Shown one piece after another: positions 16,450 to 25,668 of a DNA stretch of 64,000 nucleotides. Positions within the stretch are counted from its first letter, which is position 1, and each line of letters begins with the position of its first letter. The notes beneath the pieces were generated by a model, which did not search any database, was not told the DNA's origin, and saw only the letters and a program-made list of their open reading frames with translations. Origin of the DNA: Planococcus circulans (GTDB lineage Bacteria; Bacillota; Bacilli; Bacillales_A; Planococcaceae). The translations under genes and the position numbers were made by a program. Location of the stretch: positions 620,001 through 684,000 of the forward strand of contig NZ_JAIQCL010000001.1 of NCBI RefSeq assembly GCF_020023385.1. The letters run 5' to 3'.

Positions 16450-18117
16450 CGGACTCACGTGAAATGAATTTTTCTCCTTATTCTTTGCTTTATACATGGC
16501 CATGTCAGCACGTTTCATCATTACAGAAACCGAAACTTTTTCAGCTGGCGCAAGAGCGATGCCCATACTGATGGAGATCTTCAGCGATACTCCCTGCACC
16601 TCGATCGGCTTTTCCATCACCCGGTAAATGTGATCAGCAACTTCCGCCACTTGTTCTTTGCTTTCGATATCTGCCAACAGGATGACGAATTCATCTCCCC
16701 CCAAGCGCGCAGCCATATTCTGTCCATGAATGCAGCTATTCAACCGAAATCCGAATTCCTGGATGACGGCATCTCCTGTTTCGTGTCCCCATTGATCGTT
16801 GATTTCCTTAAAATCATCTATATCGAGGATAAGAACCGCTAAACTCTTTCCACACCGTTCATTGAGTTCCAACTGAGACTTTGCATACTCCTGGAAATTC
16901 CGGCGGTTCGGCAACTCTGTCAACGAATCGAAATAAGCGAAATGCTTGAGCTGGCTCTCATACTCTTTTTGGATGGAGATATCCCGCGCCACCATCACCA
17001 TATGGTTAAATCGATCTTCTTCATCGAAAACGGGAGTACCGTTGATTTCCGACCAAACCCATCCCTTGTTTTTATGGAGGAGCCGCAACTGCATTAAGTA
17101 GGGGGTTCTGTTTTCTGCCGCTTCGTTGAAAGCCTGCTGGAGGAAATCGACATCGTCCGGATGCACATTGTAAAACGGCTTCTGTCCGACAATTCCATCT
17201 GCTTTATAGCCGTAAATAGTTTCTACTGAAGGTGAGACGTACAGATAATTTTTGTCCCGGTCCATCAATATGATGACGTCATGAACATTTTCAGCGATGA
17301 TCCGAAAATTCTCTGCTCCTTCCTGATACAGGCTCGCCACCCTGTCCAGCTCCGTCATATCTTTGATAATCATATAGAAGCCCGTTTTTTTAGATTCCGG
17401 GTTTATTGGAATGAATTTGACTAAACAGACAATGAATGTGTCTGATTTAAAAGTGAATTTAAGGCGGCGATCATTGAATTCACCTGCGACCGCCGATAAG
17501 AAATGCTCGCTAGCTTGTTCCCGGTCTTTCAGCAAAATGAAATCAACAAAATTCTTTCCTGCCAGGTCTCTCATGAAAAACCCGCTGAGCTTCTGTCCCG
17601 TAGCATTTCCACCCGTAATGCAGCCTTCGGAATCTAAGGTAAATATTGCAGCCGCACTGCTGTCGAATAAAGGACGGTAGCGAGCGCTGCTTTCCTCCAA
17701 CCGCTGACGGATTCCTTCACTTTGCAGTAAAGCGGTTTTCTCTTCAGTGACATCGGTTACAAGACCTACTATATGAGTACATTTACCTTCATCATTAAAG
17801 AAAGGTGTCAACAGGCTTTTCGAATAGAACAAACGATTTGCACGAGAATAATATGAATCTTCATAGCTGATACTGCAACTTCCCCGGAGAACTTCACTAT
17901 ATTTCCCCTTCAAAAACTCCGCTTTTTTTGCAGACTGGACTTCATCAATGGTCTTTCCAATTGAGGCTGGAGTAAGCAATGTCCGCTCCATTACTGCATT
18001 GTTGAGAAACTCATAAGCGAAAGAATCATTGTCATTTACTTTCACAACAAATACCATCTCTTTAATGCCTTCCATTAATATGCGTGCAAAAGATAATGAA
18101 CCTGCTTCACTCGTCAT
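16444..18117 (-). CDS. PAS-domain diguanylate cyclase (GGDEF)
   Basis: 557 residues, with AGGAGG before the ATG. Three PAS/PAC sensory modules fill about 1-385 (LFDSSAAAIFTLDSEGCITGG; VIILMDRDKNYLYVSPSVE). The GGDEF domain (about 390-555) has the intact active-site motif ARLGGDEFVIL. An RxxD inhibitory site and an EAL domain were not seen, so it should make c-di-GMP rather than degrade it. No signal peptide or membrane helix, so it is a cytoplasmic sensor. It stands alone between a terminator and a divergent gene. The ligand of the PAS modules is unknown. Confidence 0.9.
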   Translation of the reverse strand: MTSEAGSLSFARILMEGIKEMVFVVKVNDNDSFAYEFLNNAVMERTLLTPASIGKTIDEVQSAKKAEFLKGKYSEVLRGSCSISYEDSYYSRANRLFYSKSLLTPFFNDEGKCTHIVGLVTDVTEEKTALLQSEGIRQRLEESSARYRPLFDSSAAAIFTLDSEGCITGGNATGQKLSGFFMRDLAGKNFVDFILLKDREQASEHFLSAVAGEFNDRRLKFTFKSDTFIVCLVKFIPINPESKKTGFYMIIKDMTELDRVASLYQEGAENFRIIAENVHDVIILMDRDKNYLYVSPSVETIYGYKADGIVGQKPFYNVHPDDVDFLQQAFNEAAENRTPYLMQLRLLHKNKGWVWSEINGTPVFDEEDRFNHMVMVARDISIQKEYESQLKHFAYFDSLTELPNRRNFQEYAKSQLELNERCGKSLAVLILDIDDFKEINDQWGHETGDAVIQEFGFRLNSCIHGQNMAARLGGDEFVILLADIESKEQVAEVADHIYRVMEKPIEVQGVSLKISISMGIALAPAEKVSVSVMMKRADMAMYKAKNKEKNSFHVSPA

Positions 18118-18406
18118 GGCTGTTCCTCCTATTAACTTGCTGCTGACTCAGTTCCGAGAAAAACTCTTTTAATAGTGTAGCAGAAAATACTTCCAATTGA
18201 AACTTTTGACCTACCTATTATCAGAAATTTACTGGCTTCATCTTAATCGATATACCAATAGCCCGATGACAACCTTACTCTCTACCCATAGAAAGAATGG
18301 AAAGCTTAGTGGAACGGAAATGGGCCTTGCATTTTATAAGCGAAATAAGGTCCTGTTAATTGTCAGAAAGCAATGCCTTTTTCTGTCAACTAACCTCTTC
18401 ATTGTA

Positions 18407-18412
18407 TATAAT
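18407..18412 (+). promoter_or_regulatory. -10 box of the NRDE gene in a 317-bp divergent intergenic region
   Basis: TATAAT lies 22 bp before the start codon, with TG four bases upstream of it and a weak CTGTCA -35. The rest of 18118-18434 holds nothing I can assign beyond the expected divergent promoter of the diguanylate cyclase. Confidence 0.5.
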
Positions 18413-18434
18413 AAAACCAAAAAGGGGAAAACGC

Positions 18435-19211
18435 ATGTGCCTAATCAATCTTCAATTTCGGAACCACCCAACATATAAACTAGTTGTTGCTGCCAATCGG
18501 GACGAATTCTACGGACGGCCTGCTGCGCCCGCTCATTTTTGGGATGATGAACCCCATATTTTGGCTGGCCGTGACTTGACGGGGATGGGCACCTGGTTGG
18601 GCGTGACTAAGCACGGACGGATTGCCGCTTTGACAAACTTTCGGGATCCCACCAATCTGGAAGCAGGCCGGTTATCCAGAGGTGCAGTCGTCAAGGATTT
18701 TTTGGCAGGTACAGATTCTCCAGCAGACTATTTGCAGTCGATTGATCCGACACACTATGCCGGCTTCAATATCATCATGGGGGATGCAAGGAAACTGGTT
18801 TACTACAATAATATCCAAGACGAATCCTATGATATTCCACCCGGTACCCATGGACTGAGCAACCATTTCCTGAATACGCCCTGGCCAAAAGTGACAAAAG
18901 GAAAAGAGCGGCTTGCTTCCTATATGGCACAGACCGACCAGCCCGATATCGAAATACTCTTCACGATACTGGCGGACGCTGAACAAGCACCCGATACCCA
19001 TCTGCCCGATACTGGAGTTGGATTGGATTTAGAGCGTATGTTGTCTCCCATGTTCATCAAAACGCCGGATTATGGCACACGATCAGCAACCGTGGTCCTG
19101 ATTGCACATGACGGCACCCTCACCTTTGCCGAAAGAAACTACGAAAAAGGTGAATTCAAAGAAGACCATGTTTTCGAATTCAAAATTGAGCAAGAGAATA
19201 CCGCAGAATAA
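18435..19211 (+). CDS. NRDE/TANGO2-family protein
   Basis: 258 residues from the ATG at 18435 (AAAGGGG 7 nt upstream). This start gives the N-terminus MCLIN with Cys2, conserved in the family as a possible N-terminal nucleophile. The diagnostic motif VVAANRDEFYGRPA appears near residue 21, followed by ILAGRDLTGMGTWLG. Related bacterial and eukaryotic TANGO2 proteins have been linked to haem or lipid handling, but the biochemical activity is not settled. It is a single gene with its own promoter and a terminator directly after the stop. Confidence 0.9.
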   Translation: MCLINLQFRNHPTYKLVVAANRDEFYGRPAAPAHFWDDEPHILAGRDLTGMGTWLGVTKHGRIAALTNFRDPTNLEAGRLSRGAVVKDFLAGTDSPADYLQSIDPTHYAGFNIIMGDARKLVYYNNIQDESYDIPPGTHGLSNHFLNTPWPKVTKGKERLASYMAQTDQPDIEILFTILADAEQAPDTHLPDTGVGLDLERMLSPMFIKTPDYGTRSATVVLIAHDGTLTFAERNYEKGEFKEDHVFEFKIEQENTAE

Positions 19212-19212
19212 G

Positions 19213-19260
19213 AAGAAGCCCGGCAATTTTCCTGAGGAAATGCCGAGCTTCTTCTTTTTC
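19213..19260 (+). terminator. Terminator of the NRDE gene
   Basis: A long imperfect stem with arms beginning AAGAAGCCCGGCA and ending TGCCGAGCTTCTT encloses TTTTCC-TGA-GGAAA, and is followed by CTTTTTC on the plus strand. Confidence 0.8.
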
Positions 19261-19350
19261 ACCAAACTATTTATGTCTACACGCTTGAGTTTCGAACTTG
19301 TTCAGCAGCTTCACTTCGGCAGAAGGATTTGAGTATCTGCAATTAATCAG

Positions 19351-20319
19351 CTATTGCAGTCCGTAGAGCGGCACTCCATCTTCTTTCACTTGGATGCGCC
19401 AGACTTCATTTTTCGAGGATTCGGTGATATACAGGTAACCGTCGTGGAATGTCAGATTGGTCGTAAAAGTACCCGCATCTTCAGGCAGACGAATAGTTCC
19501 ATAACTGAATCCATTTGCATCCTGAACAACAATTTCACCCGCCTGGAAATGGGCTACGTACAAATTGCCTTTTTCATCGACTGCCAAACCATCGGGCCCG
19601 ATGCCCCCTTCGTAATATCCGAAGACAAACGGTGTTTCAGGTGAGGGTGGTGCATTCTTAGCTGGAACAGACAGAACGCTGTTTTTCGCAAATTCTGAGA
19701 TATAAACACGTTGTCCATCAGCGGAAATCGCAACTCCATTCGGATAGGCGATCTTTTCTGCGAACAGTTCAGGCTCCGTACTGCCTGCCGGGAGATAGAA
19801 GACGCGTCCCACGGGATTGGTTGCACTCGAGCCCATCGGTTCCGTGAAATACAATCCGCCTTCTTCGTCGAATATCAAGTCATTCAATCCATTTAATGGT
19901 TTGCCTTTATAAGTGCTTACTGCAATTTCACTGTCTCCTGTTTCCGGATCATACGCATGAATCACTCCGGATATATCCGTAATGAAAAGGCGGCCGTCTT
20001 TATGAAACTTCGCGCCTACCGGACCCGGATATTCTTTCACATGCTTGACCTCGCCATCTTCCACTTTCAGAAGTTCCCCTGACATCGGGCTCACCATCCA
20101 TATATTGCCCTCACGGTCGAAGTTGATGCCCTCCATGAACCCTTCTTTTCCAGCGACCACCTTTTCCCATTTGGCTTTGGATGGGATGATTTCCGAAATG
20201 TCATGCCGATCCCCTTTTGGCACAGGCTCTTTTTCATAAGTTGATTTGGCTCCCACAAACGTCGCTGCTGCCAGCAGAAAAACCATCAATAATGCGATTG
20301 CCAATCCTTTTTTCTTCAT
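19351..20319 (-). CDS. Secreted SMP-30/gluconolactonase-like beta-propeller protein
   Basis: 322 residues with an N-terminal signal peptide (MKKKGLAIALLMVFLLAAAT, cleavage near AKS). Repeated propeller blades are recognisable as FDREGNIWMV, FHKDGRLFITD, FDEEGGLYFTEP, ISADGQRVYIS and VDEKGNLYVAH. Family metal residues appear as Glu in MEGINF, Asn in NGLNDL and YPNGVA, and Asp in GPDGLAVD. The family contains lactonases such as gluconolactonase and Drp35. An extracellular lactonase or hydrolase role is inferred. AAAAGGGGG precedes the ATG. It is convergent with the NRDE gene and alone. Confidence 0.85.
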   Translation of the reverse strand: MKKKGLAIALLMVFLLAAATFVGAKSTYEKEPVPKGDRHDISEIIPSKAKWEKVVAGKEGFMEGINFDREGNIWMVSPMSGELLKVEDGEVKHVKEYPGPVGAKFHKDGRLFITDISGVIHAYDPETGDSEIAVSTYKGKPLNGLNDLIFDEEGGLYFTEPMGSSATNPVGRVFYLPAGSTEPELFAEKIAYPNGVAISADGQRVYISEFAKNSVLSVPAKNAPPSPETPFVFGYYEGGIGPDGLAVDEKGNLYVAHFQAGEIVVQDANGFSYGTIRLPEDAGTFTTNLTFHDGYLYITESSKNEVWRIQVKEDGVPLYGLQ

Positions 20320-20643
20320 ATCCAGGTCCCCCTTTTGTTAATGAACAAATTCATTTCACACTTAAAATGGTCTTTTCAATAAAGCGATCATGTTTTATCA
20401 ATCATCTGAATCCAGCTGCTGTCGCCGAGATATGAAACTGCTCTTACAGAATATACAGGGGTGCTTCCCCTTAAACAACCAGAATAATTGGTAGAGAACA
20501 ATAAATACTCAGTAACTATTTATCTGTTTTATTAAGTTTTTATTTGCTAAACTAAAGGATTACATGGCGTTTGAGGAAAACAGCCCCAACCTGTATCATC
20601 TACAAAATAGAGGATTAACAATCTTGTAAAAGGAGTGTTTTAA
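20320..20643. other. Divergent intergenic region, 324 bp
   Basis: AT-rich spacer between the SMP-30 gene (minus) and a small plus-strand gene. It must carry both promoters. No conserved RNA, repeat or strong operator was seen. Confidence 0.45.
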
Positions 20644-20943
20644 GTGGCGCCATCAATAGAGAAAGACAACGAATTTATACAGATTACAGACTTCGAGGAA
20701 TTTGAGGAGACGTATCAGATAGATAAGGTGATCAAAACCAGCTCTTTGTATACAATAAAACTGATTTCCGGAAAAAACACTCCAGACTTTTGTCGGGAAG
20801 TTTTACTTCTTGAACATTTGCCAGCTAAAGAATCCGAGGCTTATCTTTGGATCCATAAGGTAAATTCCGACGCTACACAGATTGAAGTGATGAGAAAAAT
20901 CAATACAGCTTTGGAAAGTTTTTTTGAAAAGGACAGCAAATAG
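20644..20943 (+). CDS. Small hypothetical protein
   Basis: 99 residues starting with GTG at 20644 and AAAAGGAGTG 6 nt upstream. Acidic N-terminal half (DFEEFEETYQIDK), one Cys, no signal or membrane helix. A clear ribosome site and a strong terminator just downstream support expression. No family recognised. Confidence 0.65.
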   Translation: MAPSIEKDNEFIQITDFEEFEETYQIDKVIKTSSLYTIKLISGKNTPDFCREVLLLEHLPAKESEAYLWIHKVNSDATQIEVMRKINTALESFFEKDSK

Positions 20944-20960
20944 CTACTGAAAAACACATA

Positions 20961-21006
20961 AAAAAGGAGATGGAAGGCAGAGTTTTCTGCCATTCCATCT
21001 CCTTTT
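20961..21006. terminator. Bidirectional terminator
   Basis: A perfect stem of about 20 bp (from AAAAGGAGATGGAA to TTCCATCTCCTTTT) has A- and T-runs on both sides, so it can end both the small plus gene and the convergent AraC gene. Confidence 0.85.
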
Positions 21007-21014
21007 CTCTGCAA

Positions 21015-21878
21015 TTACCGCTTACTTTTTAGTGGAATCCATATTTCGGACACGTACTCTTCCTGGTAAGGATCTCCCTCCGGGTAAACCTCCAGTTCAG
21101 CGGTTCCGGCATTCTCATACTGATTGGATGGAAACCACTCCGAAAAAATCTGCTTCCACACTTTTGGCATAGCATCCGGCATCGCACCGTGCACTTCAAA
21201 GATCCCCCATGTTGATGCCGGTACTTCCAACTGAGAAAATCCTTCAGGCACGCTTTGAGTGCTTTCGGCAGCAATCCAATAATCCATGGTTTGGCCGTCC
21301 TGATAGTCGGCACAAATGCCCAACAATCCCTTGATTTCCCCATCATTCAAACTGGCGATTGTGCTGCTCGTGCCATGCTGATTCAGCTCCTTCCACATTT
21401 TCGGAATCCCTGCCATATTCTCTCCACCTGTCAAAGAGAACTGGCGTTTTATCCCGATTGCTTGAAAACTTTGCTTCTCTACAATGCGATACTTCATTGG
21501 ATCTGCCCCTTTCAAATTTACTTGGATCACCAGTCGGTTAAAAGCTTGCAATTCCCCTAAGTTTTTTCTGGCTTCACTTGGCGTGACACCATGCTGCCGC
21601 CGAAACGCTTTTGAAAAAGCTTCGGGCGTGTCATAGCCATATTTGTAGGCGATATCAATGATTTTCCGATTCGTTGCCGACAGCTCCTGCGCCGCCAAGG
21701 TCAGCCTCCTTCTACGCAAATATTCAGCAACTGAACAATCCGTCAATATTGCAAAGGTCCGTTGAAAATGAAAAACAGAAGCGTTTGCCTGTTCGGCAAT
21801 TTGATCAATCGTCAGCGCGTCTTCCATATGCTCTTCCATGTAATCAATGGCATGCTGCAGCGATTCCACCCATCCCAT
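21015..21878 (-). CDS. AraC-family regulator with GyrI-like effector domain
   Basis: 287 residues from the ATG at 21878 (AAAGGAG 8 nt upstream; an earlier frame start at 21908 lacks one). Residues 1-105 are an AraC double helix-turn-helix (LTIDQIAEQANASVFHFQRTF; IIDIAYKYGYDTPEAFSKAF). Residues 120-287 are a GyrI/BmrR-type small-molecule-binding domain (AIGIKRQFSLTGG, VWKQIFSEWFPSN, LEVYPEGDPYQE). Such proteins sense hydrophobic or cationic compounds. It may control the SRPBCC gene 200 bp away on the same strand or its own transcription. The effector is unknown. Confidence 0.9.
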   Translation of the reverse strand: MGWVESLQHAIDYMEEHMEDALTIDQIAEQANASVFHFQRTFAILTDCSVAEYLRRRRLTLAAQELSATNRKIIDIAYKYGYDTPEAFSKAFRRQHGVTPSEARKNLGELQAFNRLVIQVNLKGADPMKYRIVEKQSFQAIGIKRQFSLTGGENMAGIPKMWKELNQHGTSSTIASLNDGEIKGLLGICADYQDGQTMDYWIAAESTQSVPEGFSQLEVPASTWGIFEVHGAMPDAMPKVWKQIFSEWFPSNQYENAGTAELEVYPEGDPYQEEYVSEIWIPLKSKR

Positions 21879-22077
21879 AGCCCTCACTCCTTTAGCTGAT
21901 TTTACCAAGCAAAGCGCTGCTCGTCCTGTCTTTTTGTGCTGACTGCAGACAGCATAAAACCCCAGACAGTAAAAAACGTTTGTAAGTGCATCTAAGCACT
22001 GTACAAACGTTCACAATTTACCAATGAATTGACTTTTGTTGAATTAAAGGCAAACATTTTAGAATCCACATTGCAGC

Positions 22078-22563
22078 TTATTCAAACGAAACCCGCATGC
22101 TTTCAAAAAGTCGCTTGTATTCCGGATACCAATGTTCCCATTCCAATGTCCGCTCAATTCCTTTTTTGTCAAGAAGGGCTTGAAGGACATCCAGGCAGAC
22201 ATGCCAACCCGCTACATCTTTCGGCGTATGGTCGGTGAGTGTCTGGATCGTTTCCACCAGCTTGAGCCGGGTTCCGCCTTCTTCCGGTGTAAGTTCGAAC
22301 AGGACATGATCTTCGCCCCATTCAAACCCCAAACGTTCTCTTTCCTCATAATCCGTGATGGCCATTTTCTCGAAATTGCCATGCCCCATGTCAAATGTCA
22401 GGTAGCCATCTTTGCCAGATTGCTCTATCTGCAATCCTGCAAACCACCGATGAATCTTCTGATTGTCTGTCAGCATCTGCCAAACCTGTTCCGGTTCATG
22501 AGCCAGTTTCCGATCAAATACCGCTGTATATCCTTGTTGAGTTCGGGTGACCTCTGCAATCAT
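22078..22563 (-). CDS. SRPBCC (AHSA1/START-like) domain protein
   Basis: 161 residues; AAGGAGGAATTCCA precedes the ATG. The START/AHA1-like pattern is clear: RKLAHEPEQVWQMLTDNQKIHRWF near the N-terminus, LTFDMGHG, VLFELTPEEGGTRLKLVET and GWHVCLDVLQALLDKKG. These small proteins bind hydrophobic ligands in a deep pocket, and the function of this subgroup is not known. Divergent from uvsE across a 100-bp gap. Confidence 0.85.
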   Translation of the reverse strand: MIAEVTRTQQGYTAVFDRKLAHEPEQVWQMLTDNQKIHRWFAGLQIEQSGKDGYLTFDMGHGNFEKMAITDYEERERLGFEWGEDHVLFELTPEEGGTRLKLVETIQTLTDHTPKDVAGWHVCLDVLQALLDKKGIERTLEWEHWYPEYKRLFESMRVSFE

Positions 22564-22663
22564 TGGAATTCCTCCTTATTGGATTATTACTATACTTATA
22601 CCCGAACAGGAGGAATGCAATCCGTTCGAGATGGGTATAATAAGAGCGAGGAGTTGAAGCAAC

Positions 22664-23536
22664 ATGAGATTAGGTTATGCCTGCATGAACACTGAATTGA
22701 AAACGATCTTCAGAACCTTGCGTGTAGCGACGGCAGAAGCGGAAGGAACTGGAAAGATAAAGGAATTGACGATGAAGAATTTCGAGACCACACTCGAAAT
22801 CCTCCGTTGGAACCTGGAAAACGATATTTATTTCTACCGTGCATCCAGCTCGATCGTCCCACTATCCACCCATCCGATAAATGACTGGATCTGGTGGGAA
22901 GATCCAGAAGTACGGGCTATCACAGACGAAATCCGCTCAATTGTCGAAACACATGAGATGAGGGTATCTGTACATCCTGGCCAATACACTGTACTTAATT
23001 CACCAAAACCGGAAGTGGTACGAAAATCGATTGAAGACCTTGAATATCACGACAAACTGATTCAGCTGCTAGGCGGCTCGGATATCATCCTCCATACCGG
23101 TGGCGCATATGGTGATAAAGAAGCAGCCAAACAGCGTTTTGCGGAAGCTTACCTGGCATTGTCCCCAACCATACGCCAGCGGCTTCGATTGGAAAATGAT
23201 GATAAGACCTTTACTGTCAGAGATGTTCTGGACGTCCACGCTGTATGCGGAGTGCCTGTCTGCTTTGACATCCATCATCACAACTGCAATAACGACGGCA
23301 CACCGGTCGATTATGCAGAAATCCTGAAAACCTGGGAAGGCTACGGCACACCCAAAATCCATATCAGTACAGGCAAAGAAGGTTTTACAGATCTTCGCCA
23401 TCATGACCTTGTTTCTGAAACGGACTTCAATGAATTATTGCTCCTACTCGGCGACACGGATGCGGACATCATGTTCGAAGCCAAACTGAAGGAGCAGTCT
23501 GTGCTTCCTTTTGTACGCCAATTATTGCGTAAATAA
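22664..23536 (+). CDS. uvsE: UV DNA damage repair endonuclease UvsE
   Basis: 290 residues, with GAGGAG before the ATG. A UVDE family TIM barrel with the typical N-terminus MRLGYACMNTEL. Metal-binding residues lie in VSVHPGQYTVLNSP, ILHTGGAYGDK, LRLENDDKTFTV, CFDIHHHN and KIHISTGKEG. It nicks DNA 5' of UV photoproducts independently of UvrABC, a common trait in spore-formers and relatives. Somewhat shorter than the B. subtilis protein but with all motifs. It ends at a perfect palindromic terminator. Confidence 0.94.
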   Translation: MRLGYACMNTELKTIFRTLRVATAEAEGTGKIKELTMKNFETTLEILRWNLENDIYFYRASSSIVPLSTHPINDWIWWEDPEVRAITDEIRSIVETHEMRVSVHPGQYTVLNSPKPEVVRKSIEDLEYHDKLIQLLGGSDIILHTGGAYGDKEAAKQRFAEAYLALSPTIRQRLRLENDDKTFTVRDVLDVHAVCGVPVCFDIHHHNCNNDGTPVDYAEILKTWEGYGTPKIHISTGKEGFTDLRHHDLVSETDFNELLLLLGDTDADIMFEAKLKEQSVLPFVRQLLRK

Positions 23537-23566
23537 AACAGCAGTCTCCGCGGAGACTGCTGTTTT
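23535..23566. terminator. Perfect 32-bp palindromic bidirectional terminator
   Basis: Arms 23535-23550 and 23551-23566 are exact reverse complements with no unpaired spacer, AAAACAGCAGTCTCCG and its complement. T-runs occur on both strands. It serves uvsE (plus) and the convergent kinase gene (minus), whose stop codon it overlaps. Confidence 0.85.
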
Positions 23567-24842
23567 ATTTGTTTTCTGAGTTCGCAAGATTTGGGAATTC
23601 CAAGGTGAATTCCGTACCTTTTCCTTTTTCCGAGTCAACCAGGACTTGGCCATTCATTTGGCTGACGATGCTGTAAGTGACCATCAATCCAAGTCCGGTG
23701 CCTTTGATTTTATTTGAAAAATAAGGTTCTCCTAAGCGCTGCACTTCTTCTTTCGTCATACCGACACCTTTATCCGTCACTTCTACCCAAACTTTGGCAG
23801 GAGATGACTTCACTGAAATTGAAAGTGTCCCTCCATCTGGCATCGCTTCTATGCCATTCCGGATGATGTTGACCAATGCCTGCTGAAACTTATGGCGATC
23901 AACCAGGATTTCAACCGTTTCATCCATTTCAGCAAAATGCACTTCCACATCTTTTCCCGTGGCATATGGTGCCATGATTTTGAGGACATGACGAACTTCA
24001 GGAGCGACAGCAGTTGGCTCAAGCTGCCCATAAGTCGGCTTGGCATAGACAAGATAATCATCGATCAAATCTTCTGCAGCATTGATTTCCCTTAAAATCA
24101 GGTCATGAAACTCCACTTGTTTTTCACGGCTGTATTCGTATTCTTTCATCAGCTGAATAAAACCTTTAATGCTCTGCAAGGGATTTCGCAGTTCATGCGA
24201 GACCGCTGCAGCAAAATGGCTGACTGTCTCCATTTTTTCATGCTTCAGCAGAGAGTTATACATATATTCCTGTCTTTGCATATGTTCGATCAGCAAAGCC
24301 GTCAAAACGATGATTGTTCCCTGGTTGATCATCAGCATCACCCAAATTCCGATGATGTCGTGAAGGGGATCCCCAAAGAAGAAAGCACCTGCAAACATAT
24401 TGAACAACAGCGAGACTATCGAAATGCAAAATACCAGCGCGATTTTCCCCAGCCGGTTGATGCGCATATACAAAGGCCGCAGAAATGGCACCCCGGCAGC
24501 GATGACAAATTGATTGAGGATCGCGATGTACATCCCATCCCCGCCGATAAAAATCCGGCCAATAGAGGATACAAGAAAAAGCATGGCCGAAACAATCGGA
24601 CCGCCGTAGAGAGCTCCGACGATCATGGGTACTTGACGCAGGTCGAAAATATATTGGTCTGTCAAAAATTGATAGGGAAACAGCATACATAAAATAATTG
24701 AAATCGAAAAAAGAACAGTCATTGTAACGCGATGGCTGACGAAAAAATTTCGTTGGCCCGCTGTCGCCAGCATCTGATAGACGATGATTGGAAATATGAT
24801 GAAAAAGATATTATTGATCATGCCTGTCATCATTGCTTCCAT
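23565..24842 (-). CDS. Sporulation-type sensor histidine kinase (LytS-like 5TM plus kinase)
   Basis: 425 residues from the ATG at 24842 (GAGGGTG 6 nt upstream). Residues 1-195 hold five to six membrane helices of the 5TMR-LYT type (DLRQVPMIVGALYGGP is characteristic). The HisKA domain has an intact H-box VSHELRNPLQSIKGF, then the ATPase domain with NIIRNGIEAMP, DKGVGM and GTGLGL. The arrangement resembles Bacillus KinB/KinD and related phosphorelay kinases. No response regulator gene is adjacent, which also fits an orphan phosphorelay kinase. The signal is unknown. Confidence 0.88.
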   Translation of the reverse strand: MEAMMTGMINNIFFIIFPIIVYQMLATAGQRNFFVSHRVTMTVLFSISIILCMLFPYQFLTDQYIFDLRQVPMIVGALYGGPIVSAMLFLVSSIGRIFIGGDGMYIAILNQFVIAAGVPFLRPLYMRINRLGKIALVFCISIVSLLFNMFAGAFFFGDPLHDIIGIWVMLMINQGTIIVLTALLIEHMQRQEYMYNSLLKHEKMETVSHFAAAVSHELRNPLQSIKGFIQLMKEYEYSREKQVEFHDLILREINAAEDLIDDYLVYAKPTYGQLEPTAVAPEVRHVLKIMAPYATGKDVEVHFAEMDETVEILVDRHKFQQALVNIIRNGIEAMPDGGTLSISVKSSPAKVWVEVTDKGVGMTKEEVQRLGEPYFSNKIKGTGLGLMVTYSIVSQMNGQVLVDSEKGKGTEFTLEFPNLANSENK

Positions 24843-24946
24843 AGATGTCACCCTCATTTCTTTCCACTGCGTCATTCATTATACAATCCGAATTTATTCA
24901 CTACCACCTTTTTCTCTATTCTCTTCCGTGCAATTGGTTTGACTTC

Positions 24947-25429
24947 TTATTCCTTAAACGGATGGACAGTCGTATCTTTCAGCTTCTTCAACAGCCGCTC
25001 ACGTCTTTTCTTCATGCCTGCAAGTGAAATATTTTCCATAATGGCCAGTTCCGGAAGGCTGCAGCCTTTTACATACAGTGCTTCCAACAGCCGTTTTTCC
25101 TGCCCATTCAATTTACTCACTTCCAGCCACTCAGGCAGACCATCCACCATTTCTTCCCTGTCTTCCTCCTGGGCCCCAGTGCCTTTGTGGGGTAGCTGAT
25201 CATTCCTTTTGGTTTCGCGCTTCAACTCATCAAGCATTGCTCCTTGGATACTGCGGTACGCAAAAGGGGTGAAATTTCCTTTTTCATCTTCAAAACGCTC
25301 CCACGCCTGCCATAGCGCGATAGTGCCGATTTGACGAAAGGTATCGTAATCACGGTAAATATGAAGCTTGCGGATAACCGCAGAAATCATCGGTGCATAT
25401 TTTACAGCCACTTCTTCAAAGTCTTTCAT
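24947..25429 (-). CDS. Small sigma-70-family RNA polymerase sigma factor
   Basis: 160 residues. Region 2 is DTFRQIGTIALWQAWERFEDEKGNFTPFAYRSIQGAMLDELKR, described by its ends RQIGTIALWQAW and YRSIQGAML. Region 4 (about 105-155) reads LNGQEKRLLEALYVKGCSLPELA with helix ISLAGMKKRRERLLKKL. Short, lacking regions 1 and 3, similar in build to SigH/ECF-type factors of Staphylococcus and Bacillus. It is divergent from comK across 240 bp. In staphylococci a small sigma factor acts with ComK in competence, so a link is possible but not shown. Confidence 0.82.
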   Translation of the reverse strand: MKDFEEVAVKYAPMISAVIRKLHIYRDYDTFRQIGTIALWQAWERFEDEKGNFTPFAYRSIQGAMLDELKRETKRNDQLPHKGTGAQEEDREEMVDGLPEWLEVSKLNGQEKRLLEALYVKGCSLPELAIMENISLAGMKKRRERLLKKLKDTTVHPFKE

Positions 25430-25536
25430 GATCGTATCCTTCTGAACGTTCGTTTATTCCCGGGTACGTTCAGATTAAGATAAGAAGAGACTTGTATCCA
25501 CTTGCTCAATAGGTCATTTGTCGTTATAAAAACTGA

Positions 25537-25579
25537 ATACAAAGCTGACGCACAGTTTGTATGACATAGTTAATTGTCA
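25537..25579. promoter_or_regulatory. Two adjacent inverted repeats upstream of comK
   Basis: ATACAAAGCTG (25537-25547) faces CAGTTTGTAT ending at 25562 as a 26-bp dyad. It is directly followed by TGACA-N8-TGTCA (25562-25579). Both lie between the divergent sigma-factor gene and comK, so they are candidate operators. No exact ComK box (AAAA-N5-TTTT) was found. Confidence 0.45.
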
Positions 25580-25668
25580 AAACAGTATCTATTTTCAGAA
25601 ATATAGATTGCTTCACAAACTTGCGAATGGTAGAATTTTCATGTGTTGAGAAAGGGGAGCTCGTGACA

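Noticed and set aside
24947..25429. Naming the small sigma factor sigH
   Set aside because: Size and regions 2 and 4 fit several small sigma groups; I cannot distinguish them without alignment.
25480..25668. ComK autoregulatory K-box pair upstream of comK
   Set aside because: AAAA and TTTT runs occur, but none has the required five-base spacing.
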